DNA from: a virus
DNA length: 27,876 bases
IMG/VR virus record: IMGVR_UViG_3300034198_002994
Coordinates: 1-27,876 of that record
Direction: 5' to 3' (one strand)
Part shown: positions 1 to 5,925 of the stretch, one piece after another
How the letters are laid out: every line of letters begins with the position of its first letter
Position numbering within the stretch: the stretch's first letter is position 1
The notes under the pieces: model-generated
Seen by the model: only the letters and a program-made list of their open reading frames with translations
Databases searched by the model: none
What the model was told of the DNA's origin: nothing
Made by a program: the position numbers and the translations under genes

Positions 1-15
1 CCACAATTCGCTCAT
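1..15 (-). CDS. Start of a downstream gene, cut by the window edge
   Basis: Only the first five codons are visible (ATG AGC GAA TTG TGG, peptide MSELW). The ATG shares one base with the TGA of the upstream Nmad1 gene (TGATG), the same stop-start overlap used throughout this operon. That overlap is the only reason to call it a gene. Nothing can be said about function. Confidence 0.4.
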
Positions 16-467
16 CAGGTTTCACAATCCCACTCTCCATCCATCACAAGCAGCGCAATGACTGCATAGTTGGCTAGGTCAACAAACGAGTCACGAAGTG
101 ACTCATGTTCGGGTGAAGCGTTCTGGTCAATCAGGTGGTTTATACGCGCCAACTTGTCGTGCATACGAACACGCAACCCATTCAACGCGCCACCAGGGGC
201 GTCACTGATGTTACGCGGACCGTAGTCCTTGTGCTTGGACAGCAAAATGTCCTGCTGGTCAATGAACTTTCCTGCCACAGCACGCTCAAATGCAGGGGCA
301 AGTGCAACTTTTACAAGATGCTGCGGCTGACGTGTATCCCAATTCAAGCCCTGATTGGAGGGATGGAGATAGTAAGAATCCCATCGCTCTTGTTCACTGA
401 CAGGACTTTTAGCCCCAAGTTCGTAATCGTCGTAACGAGGTCTGTCCAATCCTTCTCCGTCACGCAC
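15..467 (-). CDS. Nmad1 / DUF1599-like nucleotide-modification-associated protein
   Basis: A 150-aa protein whose C-terminal two thirds match my memory of the DUF1599 family, also called nucleotide modification associated domain 1. Visible signatures are a LLSKHKDYGPRNI stretch near residue 76, a GGALNGLRVRMHDKLARI block near residue 92, and an HESLRDSFVDLANYAVIALL helix near the end. Family members occur in many phages and have been linked by gene context to nucleotide or base modification; the reaction is not settled. The start is GTG at 465-467, overlapping the preceding 44-aa gene by 8 bases, so translation is probably coupled. No earlier start is available without running deeply into the neighbour. 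Family assignment is fairly firm, function is not. Confidence 0.8.
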   Translation of the reverse strand: MRDGEGLDRPRYDDYELGAKSPVSEQERWDSYYLHPSNQGLNWDTRQPQHLVKVALAPAFERAVAGKFIDQQDILLSKHKDYGPRNISDAPGGALNGLRVRMHDKLARINHLIDQNASPEHESLRDSFVDLANYAVIALLVMDGEWDCET

Positions 468-594
468 CAGTTACCTCGCGAATCTCAAAGTGTGTAACCA
501 CACCGTTCTGGTTGACAAATGCCAAAGCAGACTCAACTACTTTCTCAACATCAACGTCCGTTTCAATGCCGATGACAATGCCGATGCGTTTCAT
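460..594 (-). CDS. Small hypothetical protein, 44 aa
   Basis: A short open frame starting MKRIGIVIGIETDVDVEKVV and ending EIREVTGA. Its ATG overlaps the TGA of the primase TOPRIM gene (ATGA at 591-594), and its TGA sits inside the first codons of the Nmad1 gene, so it fills the gap between the two exactly. The composition (alternating hydrophobic beta-like start, amphipathic middle, acidic) looks like a real folded microprotein. I do not recognise a family. The evidence for it being a gene is the overlap pattern and protein-like codon content. Confidence 0.65.
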   Translation of the reverse strand: MKRIGIVIGIETDVDVEKVVESALAFVNQNGVVTHFEIREVTGA

Positions 595-1217
595 ACTCCA
601 GCCCTCTTTCTGATTGCGTCTGGTCCTTCTGACAGGAACACTTCGTTTACATCCATGCCGTCAGGCATAGAAACCACAACCGCATTTTCTAGCGACTGTG
701 CAATACGTTTACCCCAATCGCGACCAGGTTGGTCGCCATCGCACAACAACACAATGCGCTCATAGTCAACAAGCACACGTGCGTAGTGGGGTTTCCATGC
801 GTTTGCGCCAGGAACGCCAAGCGCAGGGATGTTGCAGTTGGAGTGGGTGATAATGGTGTCCATCTCACCCTCACACAACGCAATGACATCAGAGTCAAGC
901 CCTAATGCCGTCACGTTATACAGGTGCCCTGTGGCACCTGAACGTGACATGTACTTCGGTTCCATGGGTCCAACGGCACGGAACCGAACGTCAACAGCAC
1001 CTGATGGTGTGTCGTAGGGGATGGCAAGGCGACCTGAGAACTGTTCGTCACCAACCACAGGTTCAGCGACGTAGCCGAGGCGGAACGTATGCGCTGCTTC
1101 CGCGCTGATTCCCCTTGCTGCGAGATACGGAAGCACCTGATGTACTTCTGCCTGATAGCGCGCTACTGCTGCTCCCAGTGATTGCCTCAATGTGCTTGAG
1201 AGCATCAACGTAACCAC
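591..1217 (-). CDS. DNA primase, TOPRIM (catalytic) part
   Basis: A 208-aa DnaG-type primase fragment. After a short linker come a helical segment, QVLPYLAARGISAEAAHTFRLGYV (about residues 27-50, key residues YLAARGI and FRLGY), a typical DnaG core block, and the TOPRIM motifs: CEGEMD at 115-120 (conserved glutamate) and LLCDGD at 157-162 (the DxD metal site). It would synthesise RNA primers for lagging-strand replication. The zinc-binding domain is absent here; it lies in the overlapping gene at 1063-1446. The GTG start shown is simply the first in frame and lies inside that gene. The true product could be a separate protein or the downstream half of a frameshift fusion. Confidence 0.85.
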   Translation of the reverse strand: MVTLMLSSTLRQSLGAAVARYQAEVHQVLPYLAARGISAEAAHTFRLGYVAEPVVGDEQFSGRLAIPYDTPSGAVDVRFRAVGPMEPKYMSRSGATGHLYNVTALGLDSDVIALCEGEMDTIITHSNCNIPALGVPGANAWKPHYARVLVDYERIVLLCDGDQPGRDWGKRIAQSLENAVVVSMPDGMDVNEVFLSEGPDAIRKRAGV

Positions 1218-1446
1218 ATCCTTCGTAATGTCTTACTACATCTATCGAATCGCCTGTGAAGCCACAGGCAAGGCAATGCACCCTGTCACCATCGAAAGTG
1301 ACACGACAGGAGGCATGCGAGTCGTCGTGGACTGCGCATTTGATTGACTGCCAACCTCCACGGTTATTTGGTAAGTGCCAGCCGTAATGTTCCAGAACGG
1401 CACGAATGTCGTTGCCCTCATTCGATGAGGTTGCAGAAGTTTTCAA
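1063..1446 (-). CDS. DNA primase, CHC2-type zinc-binding part
   Basis: A 127-aa protein with the N-terminal zinc ribbon of DnaG-like primases: C37, H40, C58 and C61 in CAVH...HCLACG, followed by GDSIDVVRHYEGCGYVDALKHI, the usual helix after the ribbon. The ribbon recognises template DNA at the start of primer synthesis. From about residue 91 the sequence becomes low-complexity and basic (GSSSSALSGRSTSG... ending PPRLRR) while the TOPRIM gene is read in another frame of the same bases. The last 155 bp are therefore shared. The start overlaps the end of the resolvase gene by 29 bp. A single indel, or a +1 ribosomal shift near 1170-1180, would join the two parts into a normal primase. Confidence 0.8.
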   Translation of the reverse strand: MKTSATSSNEGNDIRAVLEHYGWHLPNNRGGWQSIKCAVHDDSHASCRVTFDGDRVHCLACGFTGDSIDVVRHYEGCGYVDALKHIEAITGSSSSALSGRSTSGASVSRSKGNQRGSSAYVPPRLRR

Positions 1447-1771
1447 GTGACATCACCACATATGCCTTCTCAGTACCGCTGTTACGACGCTTGATAACAA
1501 CCACAGGGAAGAATGCGTGGGGTGATTGTTCTCTGTGTTTGGCATAGTTGGTGGCTTCAACGTCCGCTTCCTTTGACCAACCAGCAAGGTCAATGCGTGC
1601 CGCATTCTTCGCCTCAACCACGAAGCAGTGCGTTCCAGTTTCAAGGAAAACGTCACCTTCATCGTTGCGACCTGTCCGAGCAAGACGTTCTGCCTCGAAC
1701 TTCCTGCCACGCAGATACTTCACAAGGTCTGTTTCCCACTGTGCCCCTTTGCGCTTGTTGGCGGTGCTCAT
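1418..1771 (-). CDS. Holliday junction resolvase-like PD-(D/E)XK nuclease
   Basis: A 117-aa protein with the layout of archaeal-type or phage PD-(D/E)XK resolvases. It has a basic KRKGAQWETDLVKYL start with an early glutamate (E13), D40 in the EGDV turn, and E53-x-K55 in VVEAKN. The block ARIDLAGWSKEA follows, as in other small phage resolvases. It would cut branched DNA during recombination or before packaging. Its ATG overlaps the upstream microgene by ATGA (1768-1771). The length is normal for the fold. Related annotations such as RecB-like or VRR-NUC cannot be excluded from sequence alone. Confidence 0.75.
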   Translation of the reverse strand: MSTANKRKGAQWETDLVKYLRGRKFEAERLARTGRNDEGDVFLETGTHCFVVEAKNAARIDLAGWSKEADVEATNYAKHREQSPHAFFPVVVIKRRNSGTEKAYVVMSLENFCNLIE

Positions 1772-1869
1772 GTGTCATCGTCATCGCCCATGAGGGCGTC
1801 CTTCTCGGCATCCATGCGGTCTTTCCAGTACCGCTCATCATCAACTGGTTCAGGAAACATGACACTCAT
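1768..1869 (-). CDS. Tiny acidic hypothetical protein, 33 aa
   Basis: A very short frame reading MSVMFPEPVDDERYWKDR..., with an Asp-rich end (GDDDDT). Its stop overlaps the ATG of the resolvase gene (ATGA), and its ATG overlaps the stop of the 38-aa frame upstream (ATGA at 1866-1869). A GAGGG stretch lies about 7-11 bases upstream of the ATG. A start three codons later (ATG at 1858-1860) is also possible. No family recognised. Support comes from context and protein-like composition only. Confidence 0.5.
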   Translation of the reverse strand: MSVMFPEPVDDERYWKDRMDAEKDALMGDDDDT

Positions 1870-1982
1870 CCCTGTTCACCCTCTGCGGATTGTATAGTTT
1901 GACTTCTGAGGATTGCATAGTTCATCCCTGCTCGCTTTCCAACATACCCATTCAAATCGGGGTGATAATACCTAATTCCCAT
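1866..1982 (-). CDS. Possible small protein, 38 aa, at the repeat scar
   Basis: A frame starting MGIRYYHPDLNGYVGKRAG whose ATG overlaps the end of the PAPS-reductase-like gene and whose TGA overlaps the next start. It spans one copy of the 19-bp direct repeat, which encodes part of KRAGMNYA here, and it ends SAEGEQG, much like the 81-aa protein upstream of the cassette (GGEQG). It may be a genuine gene, or the remnant of a shorter reading frame (MNYAILRSQ...) that existed before the cassette arrived. Low confidence as an expressed gene. Confidence 0.35.
   Translation of the reverse strand: MGIRYYHPDLNGYVGKRAGMNYAILRSQTIQSAEGEQG
1915..1933. repeat. 19-bp direct repeat, copy 1
   Basis: The plus-strand sequence gcatagttcatccctgctc is identical to the copy at 2907-2925. 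The two copies flank the PAPS-reductase-like gene. On the coding strand the repeat covers a GGATGA stop-start junction followed by a second ATG. Confidence 0.9.
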
Positions 1983-2910
1983 AAGACGCCTCAATTTCGT
2001 CACCATTGCACGAAAACGGCGAACAAGTAAAAACCTCACCGTCAAACAAGTCACCTTTTGACATTGCTATCTCGGCCCTCGTTAACCTTTCAACCGGTGC
2101 CTCATCCAATGGCACTAACGAACGGTGCAAATAAAACTTCCCTCGCAACTCGTTGCCATTGGCTAAGGCTCGAGGGTTGCCGTTTCTTATCGCTTTATCA
2201 AACGCGACAGCATCTTCCCATTCATCAGGTTTTTCATTTTTCATAATTCGCCATTGGTCATTTCCATGAAAAGGACAACCGATGCAAGAAGATTTAGGAG
2301 TATTTCCAAAAGAAGTAGACGCTAGATAAGTTAAACAGTCTCCCCTACTCCATCCCATCTCTAACAAAGGAAAACGATGCTTAATGTAAGATACCTGCGA
2401 ATCTTTGGCTCTCTGAATTTCGTCTTTGCTAATGCCTATCCATTGTTCTAACTGTTGACCTTTTTTTACTCTTCCTACCTTGCCGTGTTCGTTTACTTCT
2501 GCACCTAATAACTCTCTAACTTTTCTAGTAATGGGTTTTATTTTATATTCCCTCGTGCATTCGCGCCTTGCCATGCCAGGCGACCCGTCAACATTTTTAA
2601 CAAACATCGGCATCGAGGCAAAACGGCTCTCGGGGTTTAATGCGTCGTTGCGGATGTTCCCCGCCGACACCCGATAAATTGGAATATTGGCTGGCTTGGC
2701 AATTTCTTCATCTAAGCGGTTCAGGTGTTTGTAAACGGAAGCAGGCTCCCATCCCGTATCGGAAAATATAGCCGCATCTAATTTAGGTATTTCACCCGCA
2801 GCGGAAAGCAGCAGAAGCGTAGTGGATTGCACTCCTGCCCCTAATGAAAGTATTTTCATCTTATCTCTAATAACTGTATCGGTTGAGATATTCTTTTTCA
2901 CGTTCCGCAT
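1972..2910 (-). CDS. PAPS reductase-like (adenine nucleotide alpha hydrolase) protein
   Basis: A 312-aa protein of the phosphoadenosine phosphosulfate reductase / ATP-pyrophosphatase fold. The PP-loop is LSLGAGVQSTTL (about residues 21-32). TGW and RECTREYK motifs follow, and the second half has a Cys-rich SSCIGCPFHGNDQW segment. Phage members are common; they are suspected to act in sulfur chemistry or nucleic-acid modification, without a fixed role. The longest start is ATG 2908-2910 inside the direct repeat; MKILSLGAG at residue 18 is how many relatives begin and has a weak purine-rich site upstream. The gene is clearly more AT-rich than its neighbours (about 35-45% GC in hand-counted lines against 50-55%). 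With the flanking 19-bp repeats this suggests recent acquisition. Confidence 0.85.
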   Translation of the reverse strand: MRNVKKNISTDTVIRDKMKILSLGAGVQSTTLLLLSAAGEIPKLDAAIFSDTGWEPASVYKHLNRLDEEIAKPANIPIYRVSAGNIRNDALNPESRFASMPMFVKNVDGSPGMARRECTREYKIKPITRKVRELLGAEVNEHGKVGRVKKGQQLEQWIGISKDEIQRAKDSQVSYIKHRFPLLEMGWSRGDCLTYLASTSFGNTPKSSCIGCPFHGNDQWRIMKNEKPDEWEDAVAFDKAIRNGNPRALANGNELRGKFYLHRSLVPLDEAPVERLTRAEIAMSKGDLFDGEVFTCSPFSCNGDEIEASYGN

Positions 2911-2925
2911 AGTTCATCCCTGCTC
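2907..2925. repeat. 19-bp direct repeat, copy 2
   Basis: A perfect copy of the repeat at 1915-1933. On the coding strand it contains the end of the 81-aa gene (EQG, TGA) and the longest start codon of the PAPS-reductase-like gene. The spacing between copies is 992 bp. Confidence 0.9.
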
Positions 2926-3159
2926 ACCACCGAGGTGAGGGAAGTCACACAACGTCTCAGGCGGCAAATACATCAACGTGTCTAAACCCTCTGTTACAGG
3001 GTCGCTCAGCGCAATCGTTGTCCCATAGCCCTTACGTGAGACAAGAACGTCATGGGAGATGAAGGTCAAAATGCCTGCACCAACCTCAAATTGGTCAATA
3101 ACTGCAATGGTTTTGCCAAGGTCGCTGTGGTTCAAGGAACCTATAGTTCGTGTTGTCAC
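2914..3159 (-). CDS. Hypothetical protein, 81 aa
   Basis: A small acidic-to-neutral protein (MTTRTIGSLNHSDLGKTIAV...) with a beta-rich look (short hydrophobic strands IAVIDQF, GILTFISH, VLVSRKGYG). It may form a small barrel. It begins with GTG, overlapping the helicase stop as GTGA (3156-3159), so it is probably translated together with the ATPase. It ends in GGEQG at the 19-bp repeat. I do not recognise a family. Its position suggests a replication-associated accessory protein, which is inference only. Confidence 0.7.
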   Translation of the reverse strand: MTTRTIGSLNHSDLGKTIAVIDQFEVGAGILTFISHDVLVSRKGYGTTIALSDPVTEGLDTLMYLPPETLCDFPHLGGEQG

Positions 3160-3944
3160 TGGTTCTCCATGTCTGCTAGGAACATGCTGCCTGGGTTGTA
3201 GTTCAACCAGATGGGGTTACTTCCACCTGGGGATGCGGGACCGTATCGGTTCTTCACTGGCGCCACTCCCATGAAGCCAGTAGTGTTATCGCTAGTGCCA
3301 ATAGTGAGAATGAGGGCAGGTGTTTGGGCTACCTTGCCGTGTAAAGACCGCATAGGTGGGCACGGGTCACCGTTCGCTGACTCGCTTGTGTGATGCAGCA
3401 CTAACACGGCTGCCTCTGTGTCTCGTGCCCACCATTTGAGTTCGCGCATCAAAGAACGAAGGCTTGACCACTCGTCACCAGAGTCGTGCGTTACGTCAAT
3501 GGCGTTGTCAATGACAATGAGTTCAGGGTCTGCACCAACAACCTCGCGGTAGGCGAGGATTTCTTCTTCGATGTCACGCAACGATGGTGCCGAGTCAAAA
3601 CACCATCGGATGTTTGCAGACTGTTTCAGCACGTCTGCTGCCCATTCACGGTCTGCGTCTAGGAAAGTCTCAACAGAAGATTGGTCACGACCTGTGAGCA
3701 TCGCCAGCAGGCGAAGACTCATGGTGTGTGGGTGGGTGTCGGCACTGAAGTACAACGTGCCGACCCCCGCCCTTGCCGCAATAGCCAGTGCCAATGTGGA
3801 CTTACCTGACCCTGGGGGACCAGCAATCATACTGACCTCCGCTTTGCGGATGTGTATTTGGCGACCTGCAAAGGAGTGGAAAACGGTGGGGACAACTGCA
3901 CCGCTCTCACTCGCTTTCAGCACCGCCCTTGACAGTGAACGCAT
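3156..3944 (-). CDS. DnaB/RecA-like helicase ATPase
   Basis: A 262-aa RecA-fold ATPase. Walker A is AGPPGSGKST (41-50) and Walker B is ELIVIDNAID (141-150). A VLVLHHTSE motif near 180-188 matches the H4 or sensor region of DnaB/RepA-type hexameric helicases, and an HGKVAQTPALILTI block follows. It lacks the N-terminal domain of full DnaB (about 450 aa), as do many compact phage replicative helicases. Likely role: unwinding DNA at the fork together with the split primase in the same operon. A RadA- or RecA-like recombination ATPase is the alternative. The ATG is 3 bases after the stop of the preceding membrane microgene. Confidence 0.8.
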   Translation of the reverse strand: MRSLSRAVLKASESGAVVPTVFHSFAGRQIHIRKAEVSMIAGPPGSGKSTLALAIAARAGVGTLYFSADTHPHTMSLRLLAMLTGRDQSSVETFLDADREWAADVLKQSANIRWCFDSAPSLRDIEEEILAYREVVGADPELIVIDNAIDVTHDSGDEWSSLRSLMRELKWWARDTEAAVLVLHHTSESANGDPCPPMRSLHGKVAQTPALILTIGTSDNTTGFMGVAPVKNRYGPASPGGSNPIWLNYNPGSMFLADMENQ

Positions 3945-3947
3945 CCG

Positions 3948-4052
3948 TTACCGTTTCCACCTGTTGCGTACGTTAGTGGCAATGAGGGCACCGATGAGCA
4001 GGGCATTCAGGAACGTTGAGAAGAATGCAAATGACCATACGGTTTCGTTCAC
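3948..4052 (-). CDS. Single-span membrane microprotein, 34 aa
   Basis: A short frame beginning MNETVWSFAFFSTFLNALL, with one clear hydrophobic helix (about residues 5-25) and a basic tail (NVRNRWKR). This predicts N-terminus out and C-terminus in. It starts with GTG that overlaps the TGA of the zinc-ribbon gene (GTGA at 4049-4052), and its TAA ends 3 bases before the helicase ATG, so it fits the operon exactly. No family recognised. Small membrane proteins in early phage operons can act in superinfection exclusion or host takeover, but nothing here shows that directly. Confidence 0.6.
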   Translation of the reverse strand: MNETVWSFAFFSTFLNALLIGALIATNVRNRWKR

Positions 4053-4456
4053 GAATTGGCTCGGAACTGGCACTGTGCTTCACGTGGCTGGGCGCAGGCG
4101 TAGAACGCCTTGTATGGCTTACCCGAGGTCTTGGAGATACCACCAGGCACCAGTTTTGCTGGGATTCCACACTCACACATAACATTTGATGCTTGCGGTG
4201 TAACAGAGACCTGCACTGCACGCTGCTCTGCTGGTGGTGCCATTCCTACAGCCTTAGCGACTACAGATACGGCACCGAATGACTGCTCTAGGGCAACGAT
4301 TGCTGGAACACGCTCGTTGAGTGCCTCAATAGCCTCATCCAGTTGGATGACGCCATCGGCGTAGATGTTAATGAGAGATTGCGCAGGGGTCTTGAGGTTG
4401 ATTTGGAACACGGTGTTGTCGTTTGCAGACACGATATTTCCCTTCTTAGGTGACAT
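4049..4456 (-). CDS. Zinc-ribbon DNA-binding-type protein, 135 aa
   Basis: The N-terminal half is helical and contains an IQLDEAIEALNERV stretch. The C-terminal quarter is a compact zinc-binding module: CECG (C94, C96), then GGISKTSGKPYKAFYAC (C121) and C129. This pattern (CxCG, SKxSGKPYxxFYxC, C) resembles GRF/topoisomerase-type zinc ribbons found in phage single-strand DNA-binding or recombination proteins. It lies between the Cas4-like nuclease and the helicase, consistent with a DNA-binding helper in replication or recombination. The ATG follows the upstream TAA by 2 bases, with no clear ribosome-binding site, so translation is probably coupled. Confidence 0.65.
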   Translation of the reverse strand: MSPKKGNIVSANDNTVFQINLKTPAQSLINIYADGVIQLDEAIEALNERVPAIVALEQSFGAVSVVAKAVGMAPPAEQRAVQVSVTPQASNVMCECGIPAKLVPGGISKTSGKPYKAFYACAQPREAQCQFRANS

Positions 4457-4458
4457 GT

Positions 4459-5307
4459 TTAGTTTAAGTCGCTTTCAAAACTGGGGGTTGCTGCTTGCGA
4501 ACTGTAAGCATAGCACTGAAGGTTCACCGAGCAACCGATGCACATGTTCGTGACATGTGGGATGAAGATTTCATGTTCAACAGCCTTGCGAAAGTCACGC
4601 ATCCAGCGACCAAGCATCTCCTTTGAGTAGCGGTCAAGTACGTTGCTATCGGGGACAGAGCCTGAACGTGCCATCCAGTAACCGCCGAACTGTGGGCGCA
4701 TACCGAATTGGATTTCCATTGCTGTTGCATACAAACCTAGTTGCAACGCTGACGGGGGAGTGGTTTTGCCTGTCTTGATGTCAATGATGTGCAAGGTGCC
4801 ATCGGGGTGTACGAATACACGGTCAATGTACGCCTTCACTTTAACATCACCAGGGAGTTCGAAGTCGGTAGCAACTTCGATGGCTGGGGTGCCGTTAGGC
4901 ATCTCCAGTAGTTGAAAGACGCTAAGTAAGCGCCAGTTTACGTACGACTCCACCATGACGTGACCGTTTACACGCCACCATGACTCGTCTTCCCCATTGG
5001 GGTACTCCTTGGTCTTGCGACCAGATGTTTTCCATGTTTCGTGCTCTGAGAGTTGTTTGTCAAACTCCTCATCAAAGTGAATGGTGCCTTGGGTAAGTGC
5101 TTCGTGGCTGTCAGCCCCATCAACTAGGGCATGGTCTACCCATTCGGTGGCTGTGTGAACAGCCGAACCACCTGCAAGCCAAAAGCCAGGTTCTGATGGA
5201 ACATTTTTGACACGTTCTAGGCGGAACCGTTCACCGCAATCCAAATACGACGTTAGTGATGAGTAGGACACATGGGCGCGTCCTGTCAAAACCTCAATGC
5301 TTGACAT
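4459..5307 (-). CDS. Cas4/RecB-like Fe-S exonuclease (PD-(D/E)XK)
   Basis: A 282-aa nuclease of the Cas4/AddB type. It has an N-terminal SYSSLTSYLDCGERFRLER with C24, H51 in the GSAVH motif, the catalytic core AYIDRV (D162) and HIIDIKTGK (D176, K178), a following ALQLGLYA helix, and a C-terminal CIGCSVNLQC with C256, C259 and C265. C24 plus these three form the usual four-cysteine iron-sulfur site. Likely role: 5'-3' resection for phage recombination or replication restart. Start ATG 5305-5307 has a strong AAAGGAG site 7-8 bases upstream even though the gene overlaps its neighbour by 14 bp. No CRISPR array or other cas gene is in the window. Confidence 0.85.
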   Translation of the reverse strand: MSSIEVLTGRAHVSYSSLTSYLDCGERFRLERVKNVPSEPGFWLAGGSAVHTATEWVDHALVDGADSHEALTQGTIHFDEEFDKQLSEHETWKTSGRKTKEYPNGEDESWWRVNGHVMVESYVNWRLLSVFQLLEMPNGTPAIEVATDFELPGDVKVKAYIDRVFVHPDGTLHIIDIKTGKTTPPSALQLGLYATAMEIQFGMRPQFGGYWMARSGSVPDSNVLDRYSKEMLGRWMRDFRKAVEHEIFIPHVTNMCIGCSVNLQCYAYSSQAATPSFESDLN

Positions 5308-5617
5308 TACTTTTACTCCTTTCAGTCAAATCAACAACAACAAGGGAGGGTTTTTCTTCTGGGAATGGTACCCACCAGACGGCTCCGCCGCTGGGTGTTT
5401 CTGCATATTCAATGTCGTCAAATGCGACGTCACGGTCACCTGATAATGCGGCGGCAACGGTCGCAAAATCCTGTTCACTAAACCCTGGCTCGCCAAGGAG
5501 CAGCATTCCCACGGTAACGTTGACACCAATGACTGATGACGTTGCGTTGATTTGCATGCGCTGAATGTAATGGTTTAAACCATCCGTGTATAGTGCGACA
5601 CGCCGATGGTATGTCAA
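5294..5617 (-). CDS. Hypothetical protein, first gene of the early operon
   Basis: A 107-aa (TTG start) or 87-aa (internal ATG, MQINATSSVIGVN...) protein. It has a beta-rich front, a helix (SEQDFATVAAALSG) and a GGAVWWVPFPEEKPSLVVVDL block. No family recognised. It is the first gene after the control region and overlaps the Cas4-like gene by 14 bp. Neither candidate start has an obvious ribosome-binding site, so the N-terminus is uncertain. The position suggests an early regulator or replication accessory, which is inference from order only. Confidence 0.65.
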   Translation of the reverse strand: MTYHRRVALYTDGLNHYIQRMQINATSSVIGVNVTVGMLLLGEPGFSEQDFATVAAALSGDRDVAFDDIEYAETPSGGAVWWVPFPEEKPSLVVVDLTERSKSNVKH

Positions 5618-5676
5618 GTTGCATTAGCCTCGGCGTTGAGTAAAGTGTCGGGTGGATGGGTGGGAGACGACAGCAC

Positions 5677-5701
5677 AAGCCCCGCCCTGAAGACGGGGCT
5701 T
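5677..5701 (-). promoter_or_regulatory. GC-rich leader hairpin
   Basis: Perfect 8-bp arms AAGCCCCG and CGGGGCTT with a 9-base loop, lying between the promoter-like box and the first early gene. Neither strand has a T-run after it, so it is better read as a 5'-UTR hairpin (RNA stability, attenuation or protein site) than as an intrinsic terminator. Confidence 0.6.
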
Positions 5702-5702
5702 G

Positions 5703-5734
5703 GTACTAGTACTGTTTGTACTAATTATTGTACT
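5703..5734. repeat. Four GTACT repeats with growing spacing
   Basis: GTACT starts at 5703, 5709, 5718 and 5730 (gaps of 6, 9 and 12 bases), read as AGTAC on the minus strand. The cluster overlaps the promoter-like TACAAT. It may be an operator or iteron cluster for a phage regulator or replication initiator. Confidence 0.55.
5727..5732 (-). promoter_or_regulatory. Candidate -10 box of the early operon promoter
   Basis: The minus strand reads TACAAT in an AT-rich stretch, upstream of the leftward replication genes and downstream of the late terminator. No good -35 hexamer is seen at 17 bp, so an extended or activator-dependent promoter is possible. Confidence 0.35.
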
Positions 5735-5740
5735 TTAAAT

Positions 5741-5759
5741 ATACGCGTTTTACGCGTAT
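5741..5759. repeat. 8-bp palindrome ATACGCGT / ACGCGTAT
   Basis: A perfect inverted repeat (5741-5748 and 5752-5759) with a 3-base TTT spacer, immediately upstream of the promoter-like box on the minus strand. The form suits a dimeric DNA-binding protein. The 5618-5925 gap contains no convincing gene; it holds this palindrome, the GTACT cluster, the leader hairpin and the terminator. Confidence 0.6.
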
Positions 5760-5866
5760 TGGTACATCTCATAAGTCTTGTGGTTCTCTGTCCACACACA
5801 TGAATCCGTCAACACTGTCAGGGTCATATGCAACTACAACCCCGCTAAATGGCTCCAGGACGCACG

Positions 5867-5903
5867 AAAAGCCCCCACCTAAGGCATATGCCCTAGATGG
5901 GGG
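5867..5903 (-). terminator. Intrinsic terminator of the late operon
   Basis: On the minus strand a long hairpin begins CCCCCATCTAGGGC and returns GCCTTAGGTGGGGG, with G-U pairs allowed, and is followed by CTTTT. It lies 23 bases past the stop of the 669-aa tail gene, so it ends leftward late transcription before the early control region. Confidence 0.8.
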
Positions 5904-5925
5904 TTATCGTGTCTTAGAAGCCGAT

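Noticed and set aside
3571-4182. Plus-strand frame of 203 codons opposite helicase and zinc-ribbon genes
   Set aside because: It runs across three minus-strand genes with overlapping stop-start signals and has no domain.
5677-5701. Intrinsic terminator
   Set aside because: Strong stem but no T-run on either strand; kept as a leader hairpin.
5762-5900. Minus-strand peptide frame containing VVVAYDPDSVDGFMCVDREP
   Set aside because: It looks protein-like, but has no ATG, GTG or TTG before this stretch and lies across the terminator; perhaps a gene remnant.
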